Part shown: positions 8,355 through 19,837 of the stretch, one piece after another
Position numbering within the stretch: position 1 is the first letter of the stretch
Layout: the number at the start of each line of letters is the position of its first letter
Assembly: GCF_031458235.1 (NCBI RefSeq)
Contig: NZ_JAVDYB010000001.1
Span: 806,001-870,000 of the forward strand
DNA length: 64,000 nt
DNA from: Catenuloplanes atrovinosus
GTDB lineage: Bacteria; Actinomycetota; Actinomycetes; Mycobacteriales; Micromonosporaceae
Reading direction: 5' to 3'
Program-made: the position numbers and the translations under genes
Notes under the pieces: generated by a model
What the model saw: the letters and a program-made list of their open reading frames with translations, nothing else
Database searches by the model: none
What the model was told of the DNA's origin: nothing

Positions 8355-8689
8355 CCGAGTACGCGAGCATCTCCACGCACATCCTGGACACCGTCTCCGG
8401 GGAACCGGCCCGCGGCGTCTACGTGCGGCTCGAGCGGCGGGACGCGGACGGCTGGTCCACGGTCGCGGAGGGCCGCACCGACGACGACGGCCGGCTCCGC
8501 GAGTGGGCGCCGATCAACGCCTGGCAGGCGGGCGGCTACCGGCTGGTCTTCTACGTCGAGCCGTACCTGGGCGGGAACGCGTTCTTCCCGGAGATCACCG
8601 TGGCGTTCCACGTGCACGACCCGCGGCGGCACTACCACGTGCCGCTGCTGCTCAGCCCGTACGGGTACACCACCTACCGAGGGAGTTAG
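8351..8689 (+). CDS. 5-hydroxyisourate hydrolase
   Basis: 112 residues, the usual length of the transthyretin-like hydrolases. It has STHILDTVSG near the N-terminus, GRTDDDGRL in the middle and the diagnostic C-terminal YRGS, which with the two His residues (HILD and YHVPLLLSPYG) and an Arg forms the active site. It opens 5-hydroxyisourate, the product of urate oxidase, to OHCU. Overlaps the preceding decarboxylase gene (ATGA) and is followed 5 bases later by urate oxidase. Confidence 0.95.
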   Translation: MTEYASISTHILDTVSGEPARGVYVRLERRDADGWSTVAEGRTDDDGRLREWAPINAWQAGGYRLVFYVEPYLGGNAFFPEITVAFHVHDPRRHYHVPLLLSPYGYTTYRGS

Positions 8690-8694
8690 ACGAC

Positions 8695-9531
8695 GTGGCG
8701 ATCGTGCTCGGCCCGAACCGGTACGGCAAGGCGGAGACCCGGGTCGTGCGGGTCACCCGCGACGGCGGCACCCACTCCATCACCGACCTGAACGTCAGCG
8801 TGGCGCTCTCCGGCGACCTCGCCGACACGCACCTGACCGGCGACAACGCCAACGTGCTGCCCACCGACACGCAGAAGAACACGGTGTACGCGTTCGCGAA
8901 GCAGCACGGCATCGCCTCGCCCGAGGCGTTCGCGCTGCTGCTGGCCCGGCACTTCACGTCCTCCCAGGAGACGATCACGGGCGCGCGGGTGGAGATCGAG
9001 GAGTACCCGTGGAACCGGCTCGGGCCGCACTCGTTCTCCCGGGACGGCTCCGCCGTGCGTACCGCGGAGGTGGTCGTCGCGGAGCCCGGCACCGAGGTGT
9101 TCGGCGGGCTCACCGGGCTGACGCTGCTCAACTCGACGGACTCGGAGTTCTCCGGGTTCATCAGGGACCCGTACACCACCCTGGCCGAGACGTCCGACCG
9201 AATCCTGGCCACTGCGGTGGACGCCCGGTGGCGGTTCATCACGCCCGAGGCCGACTTCGACGCGGTCTTCGGCCGTGCCCGCGCGGCCATGATCGAGGCG
9301 TTCACCGGCACCTACAGCTACTCGCTGCAGCAGACGCTCTTCGCGATGGGCAAGGCCGTGCTGGAGGCGTGCCCCGACCTGGCCGAGATCCGGCTGCGCC
9401 TGCCGAACAAGCACCACTTCGTGGTCGACTGCACGCCGTACGGGCTGGACGCCGCGCCCGAGGTGTTCCACGCGGACGACCGCCCGTACGGCCTGATCGA
9501 GGGGTCGGTGGTCCGGGACGACGTCTCGTGA
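8695..9531 (+). CDS. Urate oxidase (uricase)
   Basis: 278 residues. Cofactor-free uricase motifs: NRYGKAETRVVRV, TDTQKNTVYAFAKQHG (catalytic Thr and Asn region), LNSTDSEFSGFIRDPYTTL and LPNKHHFVVDC. It oxidises urate to 5-hydroxyisourate with release of hydrogen peroxide. GTG at 8695 is used because GGGAG lies nine bases upstream and the family N-terminus starts here (VAIVLGPNRYG). Its TGA overlaps the GTG of the downstream deaminase gene. The peroxide by-product makes the nearby ohr/ohrR pair a convenient neighbour, though Ohr prefers organic peroxides. Confidence 0.95.
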   Translation: MAIVLGPNRYGKAETRVVRVTRDGGTHSITDLNVSVALSGDLADTHLTGDNANVLPTDTQKNTVYAFAKQHGIASPEAFALLLARHFTSSQETITGARVEIEEYPWNRLGPHSFSRDGSAVRTAEVVVAEPGTEVFGGLTGLTLLNSTDSEFSGFIRDPYTTLAETSDRILATAVDARWRFITPEADFDAVFGRARAAMIEAFTGTYSYSLQQTLFAMGKAVLEACPDLAEIRLRLPNKHHFVVDCTPYGLDAAPEVFHADDRPYGLIEGSVVRDDVS

Positions 9532-10877
9532 TCATCATCGAGAACTGCGCGGTCGCCACCGTCTCCGGGCCGGAGCACCTGGACGGCCACGTGATCGTCG
9601 ACGAGGGCACCGGCCGGATCACCGCGGTCGGCAGCGGCCACGCCGGGCGCGTGCACGGCGCCGTCCGGCGCATCGACGGTACCGGCTGCCTGCTCACCCC
9701 CGGCCTGGTCAACACGCACCACCACCTCTACCAGTGGGCCACCCGCGGACTCGCCCAGGACGACACGCTGTTCGGCTGGCTCACCACGCTCTACCCGATC
9801 TGGGCCCGCATCGACGAGGAGATCGTGCACGCCGGCGCGGCGGCCGGGCTCGGCTGGCTGGCGCTCACCGGCTGCACGCTCAGCACCGACCACCACTACC
9901 TGCACCCGGCCGGTGCCGGGGATCTGCTCGCCGCCACCGTCACCGCCGCCGCCGAGATCGGCCTGCGCTTCCACCCCACCCGCGGCGCGATGGACCTCGG
10001 CGCCTCCGCCGGCGGCCTGCCGCCCGACTCCGTCGTGGAGACCACGGACGCCGCGCTCGCCGCCACCGCGGACGCGATCGACCGCTTCCACGACCCGTCC
10101 CCGTCCGCCATGCTCCGGATCGCGGTCGCGCCCTGCTCGCCGTTCTCCGTCACCGACACGCTGATGCGCGAGTCCGCCGCGCTGGCCCGCGACCGCGGCG
10201 TCCGCCTCCACACCCACCTCGCCGAGACCGCCGACGAGGAGGACTACTGCCGCGCCACGCACGGCTGCGACCCGGTCGAGTACGCCGCCGGCCTCGGCTG
10301 GCTCGGCGACGACGTCTGGCTCGCCCACGCCGTCCACCTCTCCCCGGCCGCGATCTCCACCATCACCTCGTCCGGTACGGCCGTCGCGCACTGCCCCGCC
10401 TCCAACGCGCGCCTCGGCGCCGGCACCGCCCCGGTGCGCGCCCTGCTGGACGCCGGCGGCACGATCGGCCTCGGCGTCGACGGCGCCGCCTCCCAGGAGA
10501 ACGGCGCCATGATCGCCGAACTCCGCCACGCCCTCTACACCGCCCGCCTCCGCGGCGGCCCCACGGCGCTGACGGTCCGCGAGGCCCTCACCATGGCTAC
10601 GCTCGGCGGCGCCCGCTGCCTCGGCCGTGACGCCGACCTGGGGTCCATCGAGGTCGGCAAACTCGCGGACCTGGCGCTGTGGCGCCTCGACGGTCTGGGT
10701 CACGCGGGCATCGCGGACCCGGTGGCCGCGCTGGTCCTCGGGCCTCCGGCTCCGCTGGAGGCGCTGCTCGTCGGGGGCCGGGAGATCGTCCGCGACAACA
10801 CGCTGGTCACCGCGGACTCCGACCACCTGGCCCGCCGCGCCCGCCGCGCCGCGCGGAAACTCGCCCGCTCCCGCTGA
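9528..10877 (+). CDS. 8-oxoguanine deaminase (amidohydrolase superfamily)
   Basis: 449 residues from a GTG overlapping the uricase stop. Amidohydrolase metal motifs are present: NTHHHLYQ, HTHLAET, HAVHLS and GVDGAAS. The stretch LYQWATRGLAQDDTLFGW and LYPIWARID matches, from memory, the subgroup of 8-oxoguanine deaminases and triazine hydrolases. 8-Oxoguanine deaminase releases ammonia from 8-oxoguanine and yields urate directly, which explains coupling to uricase. Ordinary guanine deaminase is the main alternative. The C-terminal ~30 residues are Arg/Ala-rich and probably disordered. Confidence 0.82.
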   Translation: MIIIENCAVATVSGPEHLDGHVIVDEGTGRITAVGSGHAGRVHGAVRRIDGTGCLLTPGLVNTHHHLYQWATRGLAQDDTLFGWLTTLYPIWARIDEEIVHAGAAAGLGWLALTGCTLSTDHHYLHPAGAGDLLAATVTAAAEIGLRFHPTRGAMDLGASAGGLPPDSVVETTDAALAATADAIDRFHDPSPSAMLRIAVAPCSPFSVTDTLMRESAALARDRGVRLHTHLAETADEEDYCRATHGCDPVEYAAGLGWLGDDVWLAHAVHLSPAAISTITSSGTAVAHCPASNARLGAGTAPVRALLDAGGTIGLGVDGAASQENGAMIAELRHALYTARLRGGPTALTVREALTMATLGGARCLGRDADLGSIEVGKLADLALWRLDGLGHAGIADPVAALVLGPPAPLEALLVGGREIVRDNTLVTADSDHLARRARRAARKLARSR

Positions 10878-11066
10878 CCCGGTTCTGCCGGCGTCGCGGC
10901 CCGCGCCGCCGTGCCTGCATGGCGGATTCGGGGCTTATGGGGCCTTTAGGGGTTGCTTAATTTTCTGCGGTGGTCAAACCGGGTCGAGACTCGCCGCGTG
11001 CGCATGGGCAGGGCCGCCCGCCCCCGGGACCAGGGCGGCCGGCGAACGCGACAGGAAGGCTTGATC

Positions 11067-11840
11067 ATGACAGGTGCTGTACGGCGGAAGCTGATCATCG
11101 CGGCCGTGGCCGTGCTGGGAGCCGGAGCCGCGGTGGCGACCACGACGCTGGCGTCCGCGGAGACGCCGCCCGCCACCGGGGAGCGGGTGGTGACCGAGTC
11201 GATCGAGGTCGACGGCGTGTTCGACGGGGCCGGTCAACGGTTCATCGGCGGTGGTGACCTCGGTGGCGGTGGGCAGGAGGAGGGACAGGACCCGCTGTTT
11301 CGGCTGGCCGACGGCGCCACGCTGGAGAACGTGATCCTCGGCGATCCGGCCGCGGACGGCGTGCACTGCGCCGGCAGTTGCACGCTGCGGAACGTCTTCT
11401 GGGAGAACGTGGGGGAGGACGCGGCCACGTTCCGCGGTACGAACGCGACCGTGGTGATCGACGGCGGCAGTGCGGCGGGCGCGGACGACAAGGTCTTCCA
11501 GGACAACCGCGGCGCCGGTGGGTCGGTCACGATCCGGAACTTCGAGGTGTCCGGCTTCGGCAAGCTCTACCGGTCGTGCGGCAACTGTTCCACGCAGGCC
11601 GCGCGCACCGTCACCATGGAGAACATCACCGTGACCGCGCCGGGTGACACGCTCGCCGGCGTCAACGCGAACCTGGGCGACCGGCTCACCGTCGACGGTG
11701 TCACGATCATCGGGGACGCGGACGAGGAGATCTCGCTCTGCGACCTGTTCGAGGGCAACGACACCGGCGACGAGCCGGTGAAGATCGGCGAGGGCCCGGA
11801 CGGCGAGACGTGCGTGGTGACCGGCGTCGTGCGGCGGTGA
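11067..11840 (+). CDS. Secreted pectate lyase, PL3 family
   Basis: 257 residues with an N-terminal signal peptide (KLIIAAVAVLGAGAAVATTTLASA, cleavage near residue 31). The PL3 marks are clear: ENVILGDPAADGVHC, WENVGEDAATFRG, QDNRGAGGSVTIRNFEV and RSCGNC. This is a small right-handed beta-helix enzyme that cleaves polygalacturonate by beta-elimination outside the cell. ATG at 11067 has AGGAAGG upstream at good spacing. It stands alone, with 189 bases before it holding no gene I can see and a hairpin 49 bases after its stop. Confidence 0.92.
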   Translation: MTGAVRRKLIIAAVAVLGAGAAVATTTLASAETPPATGERVVTESIEVDGVFDGAGQRFIGGGDLGGGGQEEGQDPLFRLADGATLENVILGDPAADGVHCAGSCTLRNVFWENVGEDAATFRGTNATVVIDGGSAAGADDKVFQDNRGAGGSVTIRNFEVSGFGKLYRSCGNCSTQAARTVTMENITVTAPGDTLAGVNANLGDRLTVDGVTIIGDADEEISLCDLFEGNDTGDEPVKIGEGPDGETCVVTGVVRR

Positions 11841-11882
11841 CGGAAACCAGCGGCATCTGAAGGATCGACGTCCGACTATTGA

Positions 11883-13393
<1,511 letters not shown>

Positions 13394-13488
13394 GGTCTTA
13401 CCGGACGGGTATGACATTTCGTGTCCCGAAAGGGTGGTTGCGCGGCGATCATCGGGGTAGACAGGAGGTCGAGGGAGGTGAGCGCGCC

Positions 13489-16400
13489 ATGGGAGTCAAG
13501 ACCTTCATCGAGGGGTGGCCGGTGTGGCGGCAGCTCACCGGCACCGATCCGCTCGGCCGCGGGCTCGCCGCGCAGTCGTCGCGCTCCAAGAGCCTGACCG
13601 CGCGCACCGAGACCGCCGACTCCGTGGCGAAGTCCGTCTGCCCGTACTGTGCGGTCGGCTGTGGCCAGCGCGTCTACGTCAAGGACGGCGCGGTCACCCA
13701 GATCGAGGGCGACCCGGACAGCCCGATCTCCCGCGGCCGCCTCTGCCCGAAGGGCTCGGCCAGCAAGAGCCTGGTGACGAACCCGGACCGGGTGCGGACC
13801 GTGCTCTACCGCCGGCCGTACGGCACGGACTGGGAGGAGCTCGACCTCGACACGGCGATGGAGATGATCGCCGACCGGGTCGTGGCCGCGCGCGAGCGGA
13901 CCTGGGAGGACGCGGACGCCGACGGCCGCCCGCTGCACCGCACGCTCGGCATCGCGAGCCTGGGCGGCGCCACGCTGGACAACGAAGAGAACTATCTGAT
14001 CAAGAAGCTCTTCACCGCGATGGGCGCCATCCAGATCGAGAACCAGGCGCGCATTTGACACTCCGCCACCGTTCCCGGTCTGGGAACTTCTTTCGGCCGT
14101 GGCGGGGCCACCGGGTTCCAGCAGGACCTGGCCAACGCGGACTGCATCATCATCCAGGGTTCCAACATGGCCGAGGCACACCCGGTCGGGTTCCAGTGGG
14201 TGATGGAGGCGAAGAGGCGCGGCGCGACGATCATCCACGTCGACCCGCGGTTCACCCGGACCAGCGCGCTGGCGCACAAGCACGTGCCGATCCGGGCCGG
14301 TGCGGACATCGCGTTCCTCGGCGGCGTCGTCAACTACATCCTGGAGAACGAGCTCGACTTCCGGGAGTACGTGCTGGCGTACACGAACGCGGCCACCATC
14401 GTCTCCGACGACTTCCGTGACACCGAGGACCTGGACGGGCTGTTCTCCGGGTACGACCCGGAGAACAACGTCTACGACCAGACCAGCTGGAACTACGCCG
14501 GCCACCAGGCGCGCACGCACGACAGCGAGCAGGAGTCGCACACGCAGCGGGAGACCGCGGCCGGGCTCCAGCAGGAGTCGCACGGCCCGCCGGTGCCGGC
14601 ACAGACGCGCCGGGACGAGTCGCTCCAGGACCCGCGCTGCGTCTACCAGATCCTGAAGCGGCACTTCGCGCGCTACACGCCGGAGGTCGTCGAGGGCCTC
14701 ACCGGCGTACCCGCGCGGGAGTTCCTGAAGGTCTGCGAGGCCTGGACGCGCAACTCCGGCCGGGAGCGGACCACGGCGCTGGTCTACTCCGTCGGCTGGA
14801 CCCAGCACAGCGTGGGCGTGCAGTACATCCGGACCGGCGCGATCATCCAGCTGCTGCTCGGCAACATGGGGCGGCCGGGCGGCGGCATCATGGCGCTGCG
14901 CGGTCACGCCAGCATCCAGGGGTCCACCGACATCCCGACGCTGTTCAACCTGCTCCCCGGCTACCTGCCGATGCCGACCGTGGGCCAGCACGACACGTTC
15001 GACGACTGGATCGACAGCATCCGGCACCCGGGCCAGAAGGGCTTCTGGGCGAACGCGCGCGCCTACGCGGTCAACCTGCTCAAGGCGTACTGGGGCGACG
15101 CGGCCACGCCGGAGAACGATTTCGGGTACGGATGGCTGCCCCGGCTCAGCGGCGACCACGGCACGTACCAGCAGGTCCTGAACATGATCGACGGGAAGGT
15201 CAAGGGTTACTTCCTGCTCGGGCAGAACCCCGCGGTCGGGTCGGCGCACGGCAAGGCGCAGCGGCTCGGCATGGCCAACCTGGACTGGCTGGTCGTCCGC
15301 GACCTCTACATGATCGAGAGCGCCACGTTCTGGAAGAACGGGCCGGAGGTGGAGACCGGGGAGATCACGCCGGAGAGCTGCAAGACCGAGGTGTTCTTCA
15401 TGCCGGCCGCCAGCCACGTGGAGAAGGAGGGCACGTTCACCCAGACGCAGCGCCTGCTCCAGTGGCGCGAGAAGGCGGTCGAGCCGCCCCAGGACTGCCG
15501 CTCCGAGCTGTGGTTCTTCTACCACCTCGGCCGCATGATCCGCGAGCGGCTGGCCGGCTCCGAACTGCCGCGCGACCGCGCGGTGCTGGACCTGGCCTGG
15601 GACTACCCCGAGCACGGCGCGCACCGGGAGCCGAGCGCGGAGGACGTGCTCAAGGAGATCAACGGGTACGAAGTGGCGAGCGGCCGCCCGCTCTCCTCGT
15701 TCACCGAGATGCGCGACGACGGCAGCACGCTCGGCGGCTGCTGGATCTACACCGGCGTGTACAAGGACGGCGTCAACCAGGCCGCCCGCCGCAAGCCGCG
15801 CGGCGAGCAGGACCACGTGGCCGCGGAGTGGGGCTGGGCCTGGCCGGCGAACCGGCGCACGCTCTACAACCGCGCGTCCGCCGATCCCGACGGGCGGCCG
15901 TGGAGCGCGCGCAAGGCCTACGTCTGGTGGGACGAGGACAAAGGCGAGTGGACCGGGCACGACGTGCCCGACTTCGAGAAGACGAAGCCGCCGTCCTACC
16001 GCCCGCCGGAGGACGCGAGCGGCGTCGACGCGATCGCCGGCGACGACGCGTTCATCATGCAGGGCGACGGGAAGGGCTGGCTGTACGTGCCGAGCGGGCT
16101 GATCGACGGCCCGATGCCGACGCACTACGAGCCGGCCGAGTCGCTGATCCGCAACCCGCTCTACGGCCAGCAGGCGAACCCGACCCGGAAGATCTACCGG
16201 CGCGCGGACAATCAGATCAACCCGAGCCCGCCGGAGGCGCACAGCGAGGTCTTCCCGTACGTGTTCACCGTCAGCCGGCTCACCGAGCACCACACCGCCG
16301 GCGGCATGAGCCGCACGCTGCCGTACCTCGCGGAGCTGCAGCCCGGCCTGTTCGTCGAGGTGTCCCCGCAGCTCGCCGGCGAGCTGGGCCTGCGGCATCT

Positions 16401-16749
16401 GGACTGGGCGCACCTGGTCACCGGCCGGTCCGCGGTCGAGGCGCGGGTGTTCGTCACCGACCGGCTGCGGCCGCTGCGCGTCGAGGGCCGCACGGTGCAC
16501 CAGATCTGGCTGCCGTACCACTTCGGCGCCAACGGCGTGGTCACCGGCGACTCCACGAACGACCTCTTCGGCATCACGCTGGACCCGAACACGCTCATCC
16601 AGGAAAGCAAGATCGGCACATGCGACCTGGTGCCCGGGCGGCGCCCTACGGGTAAGGCACTGCTGGAGTACGTGGCGTCGTACCGGCGCCGCGCGGGCCT
16701 GACCGACGACCACGTGACGCCGATCGCCACCACCGGGGAGGACGACTAG
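13489..16749 (+). CDS. Selenocysteine-containing formate dehydrogenase, catalytic (molybdenum/tungsten) subunit
   Basis: 1086 residues if the in-frame TGA at 14056-14058 is read as selenocysteine (residue 190). Sequence before and after it (NQARI-U-HSATVPGLG) is the formate dehydrogenase active-site signature, and the same frame continues without break to 16749. An N-terminal [4Fe-4S] binding set is seen (VCPYCAVGCGQ and GRLCPKGS), followed by the molybdopterin domains; a loop at ~residues 340-380 is polar and may be lineage-specific. It oxidises formate to carbon dioxide and passes electrons to the beta subunit. The ATG has a near-perfect GGAGGTGA ribosome site seven bases upstream. No Tat signal is visible. 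Without selenocysteine insertion the product would stop at 189 residues. Confidence 0.95.
14056..14087 (+). promoter_or_regulatory. Bacterial SECIS element with UGA selenocysteine codon
   Basis: The TGA at 14056-14058 is followed 12 bases later by GTTCCCGGTCTGGGAAC, a perfect 6-bp stem (14071-14076 with 14082-14087) closed by the loop GGTCT. The GGUCU loop is the same as the SelB-binding loop of E. coli fdhF. This hairpin would recruit SelB charged with selenocysteyl-tRNA; SelB, SelA, SelD and tRNA-Sec are encoded 6-11 kb downstream. Confidence 0.92.
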
Positions 16750-17655
16750 ATGGGCAGCCTGTACGGTCCGCTGGACCCGGCGCCCGACGCCGGGTACGTG
16801 GACGCGCCGCCCCGGATGGGCTTCTTCACCGACACCAGCGTCTGCATCGGCTGCAAGGCGTGCGAGGTCGCCTGCAAGGAGTGGAACGGCGTACCCGCGG
16901 ACGGGTTCGACCTGCTCGGCCAGTCCTTCGACAACACCGGCGGGCTGTCGGCGAACTCGTGGCGTGCCGTCCACTTCGTCGAGCAGCCGATGCCGGCCTC
17001 GGTGAGCGCGGTGGACACGCCGGTCAAGGCGCCGGCCGTGTCGCTGGGCATGCCGGGCATCGGGCCGCCGCCCGGCGAGACGCGGCCGGACTTCCGCTGG
17101 CTGATGATGTCCAACGTGTGCAAGCACTGCACGCACGCGGGCTGCCTGGACGTGTGCCCGACCGGCGCGCTGTTCCGTACCGAGTTCGGCACGGTCGTGG
17201 TGCAGGAGGACATCTGCAACGGCTGCGGCTACTGCATCCCGGCCTGCCCGTACGGCGTGGTCGACCAGCGCAAGGACGACGGCCGCGCCTGGAAGTGCAC
17301 GCTCTGCTACGACCGGGTCGGCGACGGCCTGACGCCCGCCTGCGCGCAGGCCTGCCCGACCGAGTCCATCCAGTACGGTGAGTTGTCCGAGCTGCGCGAG
17401 CGCGCGGCGCAGCGGGTGGACGCGCTGCGGGCGGCGGGCGAGACCACGGCACGGCTCTACGGGCACGACGAGAACGACGGCGTGGGCGGCGACGGCGCGT
17501 TCTTCCTGCTGCTCGACGAGCCCGAGGTGTACGGTCTGCCGCCGGACCCGGTCGTCACCACGCGCGATCTCCCGGCGATGTGGAAGCGGGCCGGGCTGGC
17601 GGCGCTGGCGATGGCCGGAGCGGCGATAGTGGCGTTCGCGGGGCGGTCACGGTGA
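16750..17655 (+). CDS. Formate dehydrogenase iron-sulfur (beta) subunit
   Basis: 301 residues, starting one base after the catalytic-subunit stop. Sixteen cysteines fall in four ferredoxin-type clusters: CIGCKACEVACKEW, CKHCTHAGCLDVCPTGAL, CNGCGYCIPACPYG and CTLCYDR with CAQACPTES. It carries electrons from the active subunit toward the membrane subunit. A single hydrophobic helix near the C-terminus (LAALAMAGAAIVAFA) would pin it to the membrane. It overlaps the membrane-subunit gene (GTGA). Confidence 0.93.
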   Translation: MGSLYGPLDPAPDAGYVDAPPRMGFFTDTSVCIGCKACEVACKEWNGVPADGFDLLGQSFDNTGGLSANSWRAVHFVEQPMPASVSAVDTPVKAPAVSLGMPGIGPPPGETRPDFRWLMMSNVCKHCTHAGCLDVCPTGALFRTEFGTVVVQEDICNGCGYCIPACPYGVVDQRKDDGRAWKCTLCYDRVGDGLTPACAQACPTESIQYGELSELRERAAQRVDALRAAGETTARLYGHDENDGVGGDGAFFLLLDEPEVYGLPPDPVVTTRDLPAMWKRAGLAALAMAGAAIVAFAGRSR

Positions 17656-18758
17656 GCGTCTTCGAGACCCCGGAGCGGGACGCCGCGGCGCCGGGCGTCG
17701 GCAAGGGCGGCCAGGACGTGGACCGGCGGGCCGAGCGCGACGTGGCGGACCGGCCGAAGCGCTCCGGGTCCCGGTCGCGGTCGCGGTCGCGCGAAGAGAT
17801 CATGGTGCCCGAGGCGGAGTTCCGCTCGTACTACAACCGGCCGATCGTCAAGGCGCCGGTCTGGACGCACGAGATCGCGGCGTACCTGTTCACCGGCGGA
17901 CTCGCGGCCGGGTCCGCGCTGCTCGGCGCCGGCGGCGACCTCACCGGGCGGCCCGCGCTGCGCCGCGCCGGCCGGATCGCCGCGCTCGGCGCGCTCGGCG
18001 CCAGCACGTACTTCCTGATCGCGGACCTCGGCCGGCCCGAGCGCTTCCACCACATGCTGCGCATCGCCAAGCCGACCTCGCCGATGTCGATGGGCACCTG
18101 GATCCTCTCCGCGTTCGGCGGCGCGGCCGGCGTGGCCGCCGCGGCCGAGATCGCGCCCGCGGTGCTGCCCGAGCGCGGCCCGCTCGGCCTGCTGCGCCGC
18201 GCCATGCCGCTGACCGGCCGGGCGTCCGGGCTGGCCGCCGCCGCGGCCGCGCCCGCGCTGGCCACCTACACGGCGGTGCTGCTGGCGGACACGGCCACGC
18301 CGTCCTGGCACGAGGCGTACCCGGAATTGCCGTTCGTGTTCGGCGGCAGCGCGCTCGCCAGCGGTGCCGCGGTCGGGCTGATCGCCGCGCCGGTGGAGCA
18401 GAACCGGCCGGCGGTACGGCTCGCGGTCGCCGGCGCGGTGCTGGAACAGGCGGCGGCGCACCGGGTCGAGCACGGGATGGGGCTGCTCAGCGAGCCGTAC
18501 CGGCAGGGCCGGGCCGGCCGGCTGCTGCGGCTGAGCCGGGTGCTGACCATCGCGGGCGCGGCCGGCGCGGTGCTCGGCCGCCGCAGCCGGGTGATCTCCG
18601 CGCTCTCCGGAGCGGCGCTGCTGGCGGCCTCCGCGGCGACCCGGTTCGGGATCTTCGACGGCGGCGTGGCCTCGGCGAAGGACCCGAAGTACACGGTCAT
18701 CCCGCAGCGCGCCCGGCTCGCCGCCCGCGAAGCGGCGGCCGCCGACGACGCGTCTTGA
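17652..18758 (+). CDS. NrfD-like membrane subunit of formate dehydrogenase
   Basis: 368 residues from GTG overlapping the beta-subunit stop. The first ~58 residues are charged and include a Ser-Arg repeat (SRSRSRS); then about eight hydrophobic helices run from VWTHEIAAYLFTGGLAAGSALL onward, including YFLIADLGRPERF and the THEIAAYL and MGTWILS patterns of NrfD/PsrC proteins. NrfD-type subunits hand electrons to quinone without heme. Together the three genes form a membrane-bound respiratory-type formate dehydrogenase. An internal start after the Ser-Arg tract (MVPEAEFRSYY) is possible and would give the length more usual in the family. Confidence 0.85.
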   Translation: MSVFETPERDAAAPGVGKGGQDVDRRAERDVADRPKRSGSRSRSRSREEIMVPEAEFRSYYNRPIVKAPVWTHEIAAYLFTGGLAAGSALLGAGGDLTGRPALRRAGRIAALGALGASTYFLIADLGRPERFHHMLRIAKPTSPMSMGTWILSAFGGAAGVAAAAEIAPAVLPERGPLGLLRRAMPLTGRASGLAAAAAAPALATYTAVLLADTATPSWHEAYPELPFVFGGSALASGAAVGLIAAPVEQNRPAVRLAVAGAVLEQAAAHRVEHGMGLLSEPYRQGRAGRLLRLSRVLTIAGAAGAVLGRRSRVISALSGAALLAASAATRFGIFDGGVASAKDPKYTVIPQRARLAAREAAAADDAS

Positions 18759-19834
18759 CCACCACGTACGCGCTGGTCGGCTTCGGCTTCCGCGCCGCCA
18801 CGCTGCATCGCGTCGCCACCGCGCTGGACGGCCTGCGCTGCGTGGGCGCGGTCGTGCGCACGCCGCGCCCGCTGCCCGTACCCAGGTACGACTCGCTCGG
18901 CGCGTGCCTGCGCGACGCGCGGCCCGGCCTCGTGATCACCGCGGTGCCGTGGGACCGGAACCCGGACGTGATCCGCGAGTGCGTGGCGCACGGCGTGCCG
19001 GTGCTGGCCGAGACGCCGCCCGCGCCGGACCTGCCGGCGCTGCGCGCACTCTGGGCCGACGTGGGCGGCAGCGGGCTGGTGCAGGTCGCGGAGCAGTACC
19101 CGCTGATGCCCACGCACGCGGCGCGCGCCGCCGCGGTCCGTACCGGCATCATCGGCGCGCCGACCCAGGTCCAGGTGTCGTCCACGCAGCTCTACCACGC
19201 GGTCGCGCTGATCCGCGGCCTGCTCGGCGCCGGGCACGATGCCGCGACGGTACGGGCCGGCCGCACCGAGGCGCCGCTGCTGCACCCGCTGGACCGCGCC
19301 GGATGGACCGGCGAGACCACGCCACGCCCGGCCGTCACCACGATCGCCATGCTCGACTTCGGCGCCGGCCGGTCCGCGCTCTACGACTTCACCACCGGGC
19401 AGACCCGCAACCTGCTGCGCTTCCGCCGGCTGCTGATCCGCGGTACGCACGGCGAGCTGCACGACGACGAGATCGTGCACCCGACCGGCCCGCGCGGGCT
19501 GGCCCGGACGCCGCTGACCCGCCGGCAGAGCGGCCACGAACTGGACCTGAACGGCTTCGACACGGAGTCGATCACGCTGGGCACCGAGGTGCTGTGGACC
19601 AACCCGTACCCGGGCCGCCGCTGGAACGACGACGAGATCGCCACCGCCGCGCTGCTGGACGCCACCGCGGCCTGGGTGCGCGGCGCGGGCCCGCCGCCGT
19701 ACCCGCTGGCCGAGGCCGCCCAGGACCACCTGATCGGGCTGGCCATCGAGGAGGCCGCGGCGGCGGACCGCCCGGTCACCACGAGCGCGGAGGCCTGGTC
19801 GGGGATGCCGTCCTCCGGCACCCCCGACTCCTAG
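18755..19834 (+). CDS. Gfo/Idh/MocA-like NAD(P)-binding oxidoreductase
   Basis: 359 residues from a TTG that overlaps the stop of the formate dehydrogenase membrane subunit. The N-terminus YALVGFGFRAATLHRV with AVVRTPRPLPVPRYDSLGACL and VITAVPWDRNPDVIRECVAHGVPVLAETPPA follows the Rossmann and catalytic-lysine region of the family, although the usual EKP motif reads ETP here. Substrate is unknown. Coupling to the formate dehydrogenase genes may be only transcriptional economy. It runs up to 3 bases before a convergent gene. Confidence 0.72.
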   Translation: MTTTYALVGFGFRAATLHRVATALDGLRCVGAVVRTPRPLPVPRYDSLGACLRDARPGLVITAVPWDRNPDVIRECVAHGVPVLAETPPAPDLPALRALWADVGGSGLVQVAEQYPLMPTHAARAAAVRTGIIGAPTQVQVSSTQLYHAVALIRGLLGAGHDAATVRAGRTEAPLLHPLDRAGWTGETTPRPAVTTIAMLDFGAGRSALYDFTTGQTRNLLRFRRLLIRGTHGELHDDEIVHPTGPRGLARTPLTRRQSGHELDLNGFDTESITLGTEVLWTNPYPGRRWNDDEIATAALLDATAAWVRGAGPPPYPLAEAAQDHLIGLAIEEAAAADRPVTTSAEAWSGMPSSGTPDS

Positions 19835-19837
19835 CGG

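Noticed and set aside
14056-14058. In-frame stop making the formate dehydrogenase gene look broken
   Set aside because: The flanking residues match the selenocysteine site of formate dehydrogenases, a SECIS hairpin follows, and all sel genes are present, so it is a selenocysteine codon.
17760-17800. Ser-Arg repeat (CGGTCGCGGTCG-like) at the start of the NrfD-like gene as a mobile or satellite repeat
   Set aside because: Only a few units, in frame, and easily explained by slippage in a GC-rich tract; it may even precede the true start.
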